Origin: JBHHZM01 sp046758065
Lineage (GTDB): Bacteria; Pseudomonadota; Alphaproteobacteria; JAAXGF01
Direction: 5' to 3'
Assembly (NCBI GenBank): GCA_046758065.1
Contig: JBHHZM010000094.1
Location: 1 to 12,025, forward strand
Length of the DNA stretch: 12,025 nt
Shown here: in pieces, positions 1-5,383 of the stretch
How positions within the stretch are numbered: the stretch's first letter is position 1
How the letters are laid out: each line of letters begins with the position of its first letter
Position numbers and translations under genes: made by a program
The notes under the pieces: generated by a model
What the model saw: only the letters and a program-made list of their open reading frames with translations
Database searches by the model: none
Told to the model about the DNA's origin: nothing

Positions 1-52
1 CGACCAACTGCTCGACGACCCCGACGTCGGCCGGCTGTTCCTCGGCGGGTAG
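1..52 (+). CDS. C-terminal end of a probable ABC transporter ATP-binding protein (partial)
   Basis: The window opens inside a reading frame whose codons from position 2 read DQLLDDPDVGRLFLGG and stop at TAG (50-52). An ending of the form 'LL.DP.VGRL(F/Y)LGG' is typical of the last residues of LivF/LivG-like ATPases, which drive uptake of branched-chain amino acids and related solutes at the inner membrane. Only 16 codons are visible, so none of the Walker or signature motifs can be checked, and the call rests on the tail alone. The gene converges on the PP2C phosphatase gene, with about 20 bases between the two stops. Confidence 0.4.
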   Translation, partial: DQLLDDPDVGRLFLGG

Positions 53-58
53 CGCACC

Positions 59-73
59 GGCCCGGTCCGGGCT
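59..73. terminator. Short GC-rich hairpin between convergent stops (possible bidirectional terminator)
   Basis: GCCCG (60-64) pairs with CGGGC (68-72) around a GTC loop, with a possible wobble pair outside (59/73). It fills the gap between the stop at 50-52 and the phosphatase stop at 73-75. There is no T-tract on either side, so intrinsic termination is only inferred from position. Confidence 0.3.
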
Positions 74-822
74 CAGCCGCCCGCGGGGCAGGCGACGACG
101 ACCGTCACGTTGTCCTCGCCGCCGCCTTCGAGCGCCGCCGCGATCAGCGCATGGCAGGCGGCCTCGGCGTCGGGGGCGCGATCGCGCAGGATCGCGGCGA
201 TCGCCGAGTCCTCGACCATCCCCGTCAGTCCGTCGCTGCACAGTAGGAACGCCCCGGCGCCCGCCGCCTCGACCGGGAAGACGTCGACGGCGACGTTGTC
301 GTCGAGACCGACGGCGCGTATCAGGCGGTGCCGGGCCGGGGTGCGGCGCGCCTCCTCGGGTGTGATCAGACCGGCGCGCAGCATTTCCAGCGCGAGGGTG
401 TGATCTTCGGTGAGCTGACGGAACCCGGAGGCGTCGAGCCGGTAGGCGCGGCTGTCGCCGACGTGGGCGATGCAGCCGCGCCCGCCGGCCGGCTCGATCC
501 GGAGCAGCGTGAGCGTCGTGCCCATGTTGCGCAGCGCCGGATCCTTGCCCGCCGCGCGGTGCACGGTGGCGTTGGCGCGCCGGACGGCGCGTTCAAGCGC
601 GCCCCGGGGATCGGCGGCGAGTTGTTCGGGCGCCGCCCTGAGCGCTTCGAGCGCGGCGGCGCGCGCCATTGCGCTCGCCACGTCGCCGGCCGGGTGCCCG
701 CCGAGGCCGTCGGCGACGAGACAGCAGCCGAGAACGTCGTCGATGGCGAAGACGTCCTCGTTGCGGGCGCGTACGGACCCCACGTCGCTGGCCCCGAAGG
801 CGCGCCAGACCGCGCCGCCCAT
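73..822 (-). CDS. PP2C-family (PPM) serine/threonine protein phosphatase
   Basis: This 249-residue protein is a stand-alone PPM/PP2C catalytic domain, a metal-dependent phosphatase that removes phosphate from Ser/Thr of proteins. Visible motifs, numbered from ATG 822: SVRARNED (16-23), DGLGGHPAGD (38-47), a central GTTLTLL, HVGDSRAYRL, LTEDHTL, LLCSDGLTGMVED and, near the end, GGEDNVTVVV. The metal-binding aspartates D23 and D38 and those in the SDGL and GEDN motifs are present, so it should be active. No signal peptide or membrane segment is seen, so it is probably cytoplasmic. The ATG at 822 overlaps the upstream stop as TGATG, implying translational coupling; the GTG one codon earlier (825) is an alternative start. 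No partner Ser/Thr kinase lies in the window, so the substrate is unknown. Confidence 0.93.
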   Translation of the reverse strand: MGGAVWRAFGASDVGSVRARNEDVFAIDDVLGCCLVADGLGGHPAGDVASAMARAAALEALRAAPEQLAADPRGALERAVRRANATVHRAAGKDPALRNMGTTLTLLRIEPAGGRGCIAHVGDSRAYRLDASGFRQLTEDHTLALEMLRAGLITPEEARRTPARHRLIRAVGLDDNVAVDVFPVEAAGAGAFLLCSDGLTGMVEDSAIAAILRDRAPDAEAACHALIAAALEGGGEDNVTVVVACPAGG

Positions 823-1568
823 CACGGCACGGCCAGCGTCACCCGATCACCGATCCCGAGGCCGAGCGCGTCGGCGGCGCGTCCCCGGTTGACCGCGATC
901 TCGGCGAGGCCGTTCGAGTTTTCGTACCAGAAGGCGGCGCCTTCGGACAGGTCGGCGAACGTGCGGGCGCGGGGCAGCCGGGCGTTGCCAACCGCAATCG
1001 TCTTCCCGGCGGGAACCGCTTTCGCCCTCATCCCCGTCATGGCGTTGCCGAAACGGTCGATGTAGACGATCCGGGCGAGGTCGTCGGGCCAGTCGGACCC
1101 GGGCCGGGATGCAGCGTCGCGGGAAACACCGGCGACGGCGTCGCCGCGAAGAAGACGCCCGGCCGCGGGCGCGAACAGGTCGCGGCCGTGAAAGCTCGCC
1201 GAGAGCCGCGCCGGCCGCGCGTCGATCTCGCGCCATTCCGCGTCGCCCGCGCGTCGGGCGACGATCTCGAACAGCCCGTTGTCGGGACCGACGTACCAGC
1301 GGCCGCCGGCGCACAGCACCACCGGACGCCGCGCCGGGCTGCCGACGTCGGGATCGACGACCCCGAGGAAGACGCATCCCTCGGGGAACTCAGGCGCAAG
1401 AGCCGCGAGCAGATAGGCCGCGAGGTCGGGACGATGGGCCGGCGCGTCGTGCATGAGATCGACGACCGGGGCGTCGGGCGCCTCACGCCACAGCGCCGCC
1501 TTGACCTGACCGACGTAAGGCCCTTCGTAGCCGAAGTCGGTGAACAGCACGACAAGCGCAGAGGTCAT
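822..1568 (-). CDS. S-adenosylmethionine hydrolase (SAM hydroxide adenosyltransferase, DUF62 family)
   Basis: The 248-residue protein matches the DUF62 family, which hydrolyses S-adenosylmethionine to adenosine and methionine and is related to bacterial fluorinases and chlorinases. Hallmarks are the N-terminal LFTDFG (8-13), VVDPDVGSPARR (70-81), YVGPDNGLF (92-100), SFHGRDLFAP (125-134) and a C-terminal domain with DRFGNAMT. The Asp-Arg-His set described for the hydrolase branch appears to correspond to D72, R80 or R81, and H127, which favours hydrolase over halogenase. One oddity is D74, where the family usually has glycine (VDPGVG). The gene starts 16 bases after yjbQ stops and its stop overlaps the start of the phosphatase, so the three are probably one operon. 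The ATG at 1568 sits in a near-palindrome (1569-1586) and has no clear Shine-Dalgarno. Its physiological role is not settled for the family. Confidence 0.9.
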   Translation of the reverse strand: MTSALVVLFTDFGYEGPYVGQVKAALWREAPDAPVVDLMHDAPAHRPDLAAYLLAALAPEFPEGCVFLGVVDPDVGSPARRPVVLCAGGRWYVGPDNGLFEIVARRAGDAEWREIDARPARLSASFHGRDLFAPAAGRLLRGDAVAGVSRDAASRPGSDWPDDLARIVYIDRFGNAMTGMRAKAVPAGKTIAVGNARLPRARTFADLSEGAAFWYENSNGLAEIAVNRGRAADALGLGIGDRVTLAVP

Positions 1569-1584
1569 GACCGTGCCGGCGCGG

Positions 1585-2004
1585 TCATGCGCCGATCAGG
1601 TTGAGCGCGAGCTTGCGCTGGTGCGGCGCCGAGCGGTGCTCGTAGACGTAGATCGCCTGCCAGGCGCCGAGCGCGAGCCGCCCGCTCCGAACCGGGACGG
1701 CGACCTGGGTCTGGGTCAGCGCCGCGCGGATATGCGCCGGCATGTCGTCGGGGCCTTCGCTGCGGTGGCGATAGAGCGTGGAGTCTTCCGGAATCAGCCG
1801 GGCGAAGAAAGCTTCGAGATCGCGCAGCACGTTCGGATCGGCGTTCTCCTGGATGACCAGCGACGCCGAGGTATGGCGGATGAACACCGTGAGCAGGCCG
1901 TCGTCGACCGCTTGCCCGGCGAGCCAATCGGCGATCGGTCGGGTGACGTCGTAGAGGCCCTTGCCGCGGGTGGCGACGGTGATCTGGTGGCTGGCCTGCT
2001 GCAT
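1585..2004 (-). CDS. yjbQ: YjbQ / UPF0047 family protein (secondary thiamine-phosphate synthase enzyme family)
   Basis: The 139-residue protein covers the whole YjbQ (UPF0047) fold at the usual family length. Conserved elements are RGKGLYDVT (13-21), the HTSASLVIQENADPNV segment (44-59), YRH..EGPDDMPAHI with its conserved histidines, LTQTQVAVPV, and the closing LGAWQAIYVYEHR. Some family members show weak thiamine-phosphate synthase activity in vitro, hence the family name, but the true physiological reaction is not established. It is the first gene of the leftward cluster with the SAM hydrolase and PP2C phosphatase. The ATG at 2004 gives the standard N-terminus; no strong Shine-Dalgarno precedes it. 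The 205-base divergent region upstream (2005-2209) shows no confident promoter. Confidence 0.93.
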   Translation of the reverse strand: MQQASHQITVATRGKGLYDVTRPIADWLAGQAVDDGLLTVFIRHTSASLVIQENADPNVLRDLEAFFARLIPEDSTLYRHRSEGPDDMPAHIRAALTQTQVAVPVRSGRLALGAWQAIYVYEHRSAPHQRKLALNLIGA

Positions 2005-2195
2005 GGCGGTATTGCGAACGACGCCCGCCGACGGTACACCCTTTGGCGCCGACCGCCAACCGCGCCTACGTCACGGCTGCAAATGGCGCGCGCTCCCGGG
2101 CGTTCACAACCGCGTGGCCGCCGGTCCGCCCGACTGGAGGTCGCCACCCGGATGCGCTAGGCTCCGGCGATCCGGATCATTCGCCGAGACAGGAC

Positions 2196-2201
2196 AGGAG
2201 G
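2196..2201 (+). promoter_or_regulatory. Consensus ribosome binding site fixing the Sel1 protein start
   Basis: A perfect AGGAGG lies 8 bases before the ATG at 2210. The open frame extends back to 1961, but this site and the signal peptide that follows show that translation starts at 2210. Confidence 0.8.
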
Positions 2202-2209
2202 CAGGATAT

Positions 2210-2578
2210 ATGTCGCACTTTCTGCTTGCCGCCGTTTTCGTCCTTGGCCTCGCGGCGCCTGCCGCCGCCGGTTACTGGGACGATTTCGACGCCGCCGTGC
2301 AGGCCTATGCCGACGGCGACTACGACGCCGCGCGCCGCGGCTTCGAACCGCTGGCCAAACGCGGCGACCATCGCTCCCAGTACTGGCTCGGCATCATGTA
2401 TTTCGAGGGCGAGGGCGTGCCCCAGGATCGGGTCCGCGCCTATATGTGGCTGAGCCTCGCCGCCGAACAGGGCAACCGGGGGGCGCGCGCCGGACGCGAC
2501 GGCATCGCGCATCGCATGAGCAAGGATCAGATCGCCGCGGCCAAGGCGCTGGCCGCCGCGTGGAGTCCTGCCGACTAG
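2210..2578 (+). CDS. Exported Sel1-like repeat protein
   Basis: A 122-residue protein. Residues 1-20 form a classic Sec signal peptide: a short hydrophobic core (LLAAVFVLGLA) and an AAA-G cleavage site before GYWDDFD. The mature part has a TPR-like helix (AYADGDYDAARRGFEPLA) followed by a full Sel1 repeat at about residues 60-95, with QYWLGIMYFEGEGVPQD and AYMWLSLAAEQGN. A last helix (MSKDQIAAAKALAAAW) closes it. Sel1 repeats are protein-interaction modules; this one should act in the periplasm, with an unknown partner. A consensus Shine-Dalgarno sets the start. The small gene that follows begins 29 bases after the stop and also appears to be exported, so the two may be expressed together. 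Confidence 0.88.
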   Translation: MSHFLLAAVFVLGLAAPAAAGYWDDFDAAVQAYADGDYDAARRGFEPLAKRGDHRSQYWLGIMYFEGEGVPQDRVRAYMWLSLAAEQGNRGARAGRDGIAHRMSKDQIAAAKALAAAWSPAD

Positions 2579-2607
2579 CCGGGAAGCGCCGCGATGAGGA
2601 TGTCACC

Positions 2608-2796
2608 ATGACTTATGTGCTCGTCGTCATCACCGTTTTCGTCATGACGGGCTCGGTCAGCAGCGAGAGCCGTTTCCAGGAGTTCGATTCGAAAGCGGCC
2701 TGCGAGACCGCCAAGGCGGGAATCGGCGCCTGGATCGACGGCCTCGGCGGATCGCTCGGGCGGCATTTTTTCGTCGCCTGCTATCCCAAGGGTTGA
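2608..2796 (+). CDS. Small exported or membrane-anchored protein, 62 residues, function unknown
   Basis: A 62-codon frame with ATG at 2608, preceded by GAGGA (2596-2600) 7 bases upstream. Residues 3-15 (YVLVVITVFVMTG) are hydrophobic and could be an uncleaved anchor or a short signal sequence. The rest is soluble, with two cysteines (C32 and C58) that could form a disulfide if exported, and the pattern FDSKAACETA...FFVACYPKG. Short proteins ending in a C-(Y/F)-P-K-G tail occur in alphaproteobacteria, but I know no function. Third-position G+C is high, as in a real gene, and the stop is 10 bases before the next start, so it is probably co-transcribed with its neighbours. Confidence 0.7.
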   Translation: MTYVLVVITVFVMTGSVSSESRFQEFDSKAACETAKAGIGAWIDGLGGSLGRHFFVACYPKG

Positions 2797-2806
2797 GCCG
2801 TCGAAT

Positions 2807-3307
2807 GTGATCGCGCGCCTGGTCAGCGGCGGACAGACCGGGGTCGACCGCGCCGCGCTCGACGTCGCGCTCGCGCTCGGCGTTCGCTGTGGCGGCTGGT
2901 GCCCGCGTGGCCGTCGCGCCGAGGATGGCGTCATTGCCGCGCGTTATCCGCTGCGCGAGACGTCGGCTGCGGCCTATGCACAGCGCACCGCCCGGAACGT
3001 GCGCGATTCCGACGCCACCCTGGTCCTGCTGCGGGGCCGGGCTGCGGGCGGCACGCGCGCCACACTCCGTTTCGCCGCCTGGCGGCGCCGGCCCGTGCTC
3101 GTCGTCCGGCTCGACCGCGCCGGGGGTCGGCGCGTGGATGCGCGGTCCGGCGACGTCGCCGGTTGGCTGCGCTCCCATCGCGTCCGCATCCTCAACGTCG
3201 CGGGTCCGCGCGAGAGCGAGAGCCCCGGCGTCCATGCCGACGCTGTCCGCTTCCTGCGGGATCTTCTCGCCGGCGCGGGGCGATTGACAAGCCGGACCGA
3301 ACGATGA
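2807..3307 (+). CDS. Putative molybdenum carrier protein (MoCo_carrier / cpYpsA, SLOG superfamily)
   Basis: A 166-residue Rossmann-like protein. Its signature SGGQTGVDRAALDVAL (about 7-22), the GGWCPRGRRAEDGVI segment, YPLRET and RTARNVRDSDATLVL are those of the family named 'putative molybdenum carrier'. It ends with the family's C-terminal pattern LNVAGPRES.SPGV...A..FL..LL. The fold belongs to the SLOG (YpsA/LOG/DprA-like) nucleotide-binding superfamily. Despite the name, evidence for molybdenum cofactor binding is limited, and no molybdenum genes are nearby. The GTG at 2807 is the only sensible start: the ATG at 2805 overlaps it in another frame and runs straight into a stop. The middle region (GRAAGGTRATLRFAAWRRR) is arginine-rich. 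Confidence 0.88.
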   Translation: MIARLVSGGQTGVDRAALDVALALGVRCGGWCPRGRRAEDGVIAARYPLRETSAAAYAQRTARNVRDSDATLVLLRGRAAGGTRATLRFAAWRRRPVLVVRLDRAGGRRVDARSGDVAGWLRSHRVRILNVAGPRESESPGVHADAVRFLRDLLAGAGRLTSRTER

Positions 3308-3379
3308 CAATCCGCGGTGACCGCGCCACGGCGAAGCGGGACGGCAACATGTGCAATCGTCCAACCGGGCGCCCAACCG

Positions 3380-3386
3380 GGTGATC
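3380..3386 (+). promoter_or_regulatory. GGTGATC ribosome binding site supporting a TTG start for phosphofructokinase
   Basis: GGTGATC is complementary to the GAUCACC that lies just inside the 3' end of bacterial 16S rRNA. It ends 5 bases before TTG 3392. It overlaps the second copy of a direct repeat (CCAACCGGG at 3361-3369 and 3373-3381). Confidence 0.5.
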
Positions 3387-3391
3387 TTTCC

Positions 3392-4450
3392 TTGACCGAT
3401 TCGTCGCACAGCAAGCGTATCGGCGTGCTGACCGGTGGCGGCGACGCTCCCGGCCTCAACGCCGTGATCCGCGGTTGCGTGCTGCGCGGCGAAACGCTTG
3501 GCCTCGAGATCGTCGGTATCCGCCGCTCCTGGCTCGGGCTCAAGGACGGCGACTTCATGACGCTCGACGGCCACAACACCCACCGCTGGCTGATCCGCGG
3601 CGGCACCGAGCTGCGCACCCGGCGCTACAACCCGTTCGACGAAGGCGAGGAGCAGATCATCCTCGACGGCTTTGCCGCGCTCGGGCTCGACGGCCTGATC
3701 GCCATCGGCGGCGACGGTACGCTGACGACGAGCCACGGTTTCCACCGGCTCGGCATGCCCATCGTCGGCGTGCCCAAGACGATCGACAACGACATCCTCG
3801 GCACCGACCAGACCTTCGGCTTCGACACCGCGGTGCAGACCGCCTGCGACGCGATCGACCGGCTTCATTCCACCGCCGCGGCGCACGGCCGCGTGCTCAT
3901 CGTCGAGGTGATGGGCCGCTACGCCGGTTGGATCGCGGCCTACGCCGGGGTCGCCGGCGAGGCCGACCTGGTTCTCGTTCCCGAGCACCCGGTGACGCTC
4001 GCCGAGGTCGTCGCCTGGGCCAGGCAGCTCAAGGAGCGGGGCCACGAATACGCCATCCTCGTCGTCGCCGAAGGCGCGCTCATCCTGCGCGACGACGGTG
4101 TTCCGCTGGTGCGCGGCGAGTTCACGGCCGAGGGCTACGAAAAGCTCGGCGGCGTCTCGGTGCAGCTTTCGCGCGAGCTGATGGCCGCCGGCGTCGATTC
4201 GCGCACCACCATTCTCGGCCACATCCAGCGCGGCGGCACGCCGACCGCGTTCGACCGAATTCTTTCCCTGCGCTACGGCGCCCGCGCCGTCGAGCTCCAC
4301 AACGAAGGCGTGAGCGGCGTGATGGTGAGTCTCGTCGACAACCGCATGCGCACGGTGCCGCTGGCCGAAGTCGCGGGCAAGCGGCGCAAGTTCGACGGCG
4401 CGCGATTCGATCTCTCCTGGATGCTTTTCGACCTGCCGCGGGCGGACTGA
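3392..4450 (+). CDS. 6-phosphofructokinase, group III type (predicted ATP-dependent)
   Basis: This enzyme phosphorylates fructose 6-phosphate to the 1,6-bisphosphate in glycolysis. From TTG 3392 it has 352 residues, close to the family length. Motifs are RIGVLTGGGDAPGLNAVIR (9-27), GGDGT (106-110), PKTIDND (128-134, catalytic D132), the VMGRYAGW substrate loop and GHIQRGGTPTAFDR. Glycine after GGD favours ATP as donor, whereas lysine in PKTIDND is the residue usual in pyrophosphate enzymes; the pair together is seen in group III members. Start choice: GTG 3317 would add 25 codons, but only 13 of those after the start have G or C at the third position, unlike the gene body. TTG 3392 has a ribosome site and fits the conserved N-terminus. 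The upstream gene ends 84 bases earlier. Confidence 0.93.
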   Translation: MTDSSHSKRIGVLTGGGDAPGLNAVIRGCVLRGETLGLEIVGIRRSWLGLKDGDFMTLDGHNTHRWLIRGGTELRTRRYNPFDEGEEQIILDGFAALGLDGLIAIGGDGTLTTSHGFHRLGMPIVGVPKTIDNDILGTDQTFGFDTAVQTACDAIDRLHSTAAAHGRVLIVEVMGRYAGWIAAYAGVAGEADLVLVPEHPVTLAEVVAWARQLKERGHEYAILVVAEGALILRDDGVPLVRGEFTAEGYEKLGGVSVQLSRELMAAGVDSRTTILGHIQRGGTPTAFDRILSLRYGARAVELHNEGVSGVMVSLVDNRMRTVPLAEVAGKRRKFDGARFDLSWMLFDLPRAD

Positions 4451-4506
4451 AGCCCGGTCCCGGCTTTCTCACGAGACGCGATTCGGCCGCCGATCGTGAA
4501 TAGTTT

Positions 4507-4556
4507 TGTGGATAAAATCAGAAGTCCTTGCGATTCCAAGTTATTTTAATCCACAA
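4507..4556. repeat. Inverted DnaA-box pair in an AT-rich stretch
   Basis: TGTGGATAA at 4507-4515 is the exact reverse complement of the DnaA box TTATCCACA. TAATCCACA at 4547-4555 is a one-mismatch copy in the opposite orientation. The two share a perfect 8-bp inverted repeat, TTGTGGAT (4506-4513) and ATCCACAA (4549-4556), spaced by 35 bases. The surrounding 4500-4600 stretch is among the most AT-rich parts of an otherwise GC-rich window. This could be a DnaA-regulated promoter, a minor DnaA-binding locus or part of an origin. Typical origin neighbours (dnaA, hemE, parAB, gidA) are absent here, so no origin is claimed. Confidence 0.45.
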
Positions 4557-4639
4557 GAAATTTACCATGAATGTCTATTTCGACTTGCATTTTATCAGTA
4601 AAGGAGAGACCATCCTTACAGACGTGAAAGCGTTGAAGT

Positions 4640-5180
4640 GAAGCTTTCCTCGTCGAGGTCGGCAGCGGCTCTTCGGAGTTGCCGGCGCTCTCAAAGGGAA
4701 ATCGGAACTTCGGGAAGGTCTCGATCCGTTTACGGATTGGAATCTTCGGCGGCGGTCGGGTCGTCTTTCGGGAAGGCCGGTCGCCGGGCGGGAGGTTCGT
4801 TTTCGCCCCTCGCCGGGTTTTCCGCCGGAGCCGCGGTTCATCCTTCGGGGTTGTCGCGTGGACGGGGGAAAGGGTGACGGCTCTTCGGGGTCCTCACCGC
4901 AGCGGTCGCCGACGTCGCCTCTTCGGAAGCGCCAACGGCGGACCAAAGCGTCCGGCATCAAGGACGAAGAAGGATTTTTCGTCGAGAGCAGCGGCTTCCG
5001 CAAGGAAGTCATGCCGCCCAGCCAAGAACGGGGGCTCTGCCCGGGGTGCCTTGTTCAGCGGCAGACGCGGCGCGCCGCCTCCCCGCTTCGCGTCTAAGGA
5101 GCCTGCCCGGCTCCAGAGGCGTCAGGAGTGTCCCGCCCGGACACGTGCGTCGACCGTTTCGGTCACGCTCCTGACGCCTC
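4640..5180 (+). ncRNA. Candidate long structured non-coding RNA, family unknown
   Basis: About 540 bases without a convincing protein gene are packed with hairpins in plus-strand orientation. Clear ones are: stem 4665-4671/4676-4682 with a TTCG loop; 4721-4728/4733-4740 with TTTA; 4873-4883/4888-4898 with TTCG and one C-C mismatch; 4963-4971/4975-4983 with loop GGA; 4995-4999/5004-5008 with a GCAA loop; 5064-5069/5089-5094; 5098-5103/5109-5114; and a final three-way junction, 5116-5180. CTTCGG occurs six times (4671, 4708, 4744, 4843, 4883, 4921) and its complement CCGAAG was not found here. UUCG and GNRA loops stabilise RNA only on this strand, so transcription should run rightward. RNase P RNA, tmRNA and SRP RNA landmarks were not seen. 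Ends are estimates. It could also be a long leader of the downstream glycosyltransferase gene. Confidence 0.5.
5116..5180 (+). terminator. Three-way-junction structure on a perfect 13-bp stem (3' end of the candidate RNA or terminator)
   Basis: GAGGCGTCAGGAG (5116-5128) and its exact complement (5168-5180) enclose two further hairpins: TGTCC/GGACA (5129-5133/5139-5143, loop CGCCC) and GACCG/CGGTC (5152-5156/5160-5164, loop TTT). An AT-rich stretch follows (5181-5190), but it is not a clean T-tract. It may be the 3' domain of the structured RNA, a terminator, or a cruciform-type protein site in DNA; the structure itself is certain, its role is not. Confidence 0.45.
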
Positions 5181-5211
5181 ATCTTATTAGCAGCAATCGA
5201 TCGCCGTTGCA

Positions 5212-5223
5212 ACAATATATTGT
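5212..5223. promoter_or_regulatory. Perfect 12-bp AT palindrome upstream of the glycosyltransferase gene
   Basis: ACAATATATTGT is its own reverse complement and lies about 160 bases before the glycosyltransferase start, in the AT-rich part that follows the structured region. It could be an operator for a dimeric regulator. The remaining sequence to 5383 shows no confident promoter or Shine-Dalgarno. Confidence 0.3.
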
Positions 5224-5383
5224 GGCTCCGGCGAAAAAAATTGGCGCATCTTGTCCGAGCCTCGAAGCGCAGGGTCATCCCCACGCCGCGACGCGGGAGT
5301 TTACGGCGCCTCCCCGCGTCATTAATCTCTCCCGACCCCGGTTTTGATAGAGTCCGGTTCGCAATCGGCCAAGCCCCCGAATC

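Noticed and set aside
3313..3325. Hairpin CGCGG-TGA-CCGCG after the carrier-protein gene
   Set aside because: Only 5 bp and not followed by a T-tract; it only shows that the GTG at 3317 would lie in a stem.
2657..4300. A 547-codon minus-strand frame opposite the carrier-protein and phosphofructokinase genes
   Set aside because: Antisense shadow of strongly conserved plus-strand genes; its translation has no domain similarity.
4451..4475. Possible terminator just after phosphofructokinase
   Set aside because: AGCC and GGCT can pair before TTTCTC, but the stem is only 4 bp and the T-run is broken; too weak to list.
4567..4641. A 24-codon frame (ATG 4567, TGA 4639) in the AT-rich stretch, with an orphan AAAGGAGA at about 4600-4607
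   Set aside because: No Shine-Dalgarno precedes the ATG, and no start codon lies at a workable distance after AAAGGAGA (the next is GTG 4624). Too short to support as a gene; a leader peptide cannot be excluded.
4575..5097. Several open frames on both strands across the structured region
   Set aside because: Their translations are low-complexity, rich in Arg, Ser, Gly and Pro, with no recognisable domain, and the frames exist because the region is GC-rich and hairpin-rich.
4640..5180. Known RNAs: RNase P RNA, tmRNA, SRP RNA
   Set aside because: The conserved RNase P core (GAGGAAAGTCCGGGC-like), a tmRNA tag frame and the SRP GNAR-type apical domain were looked for and not seen.
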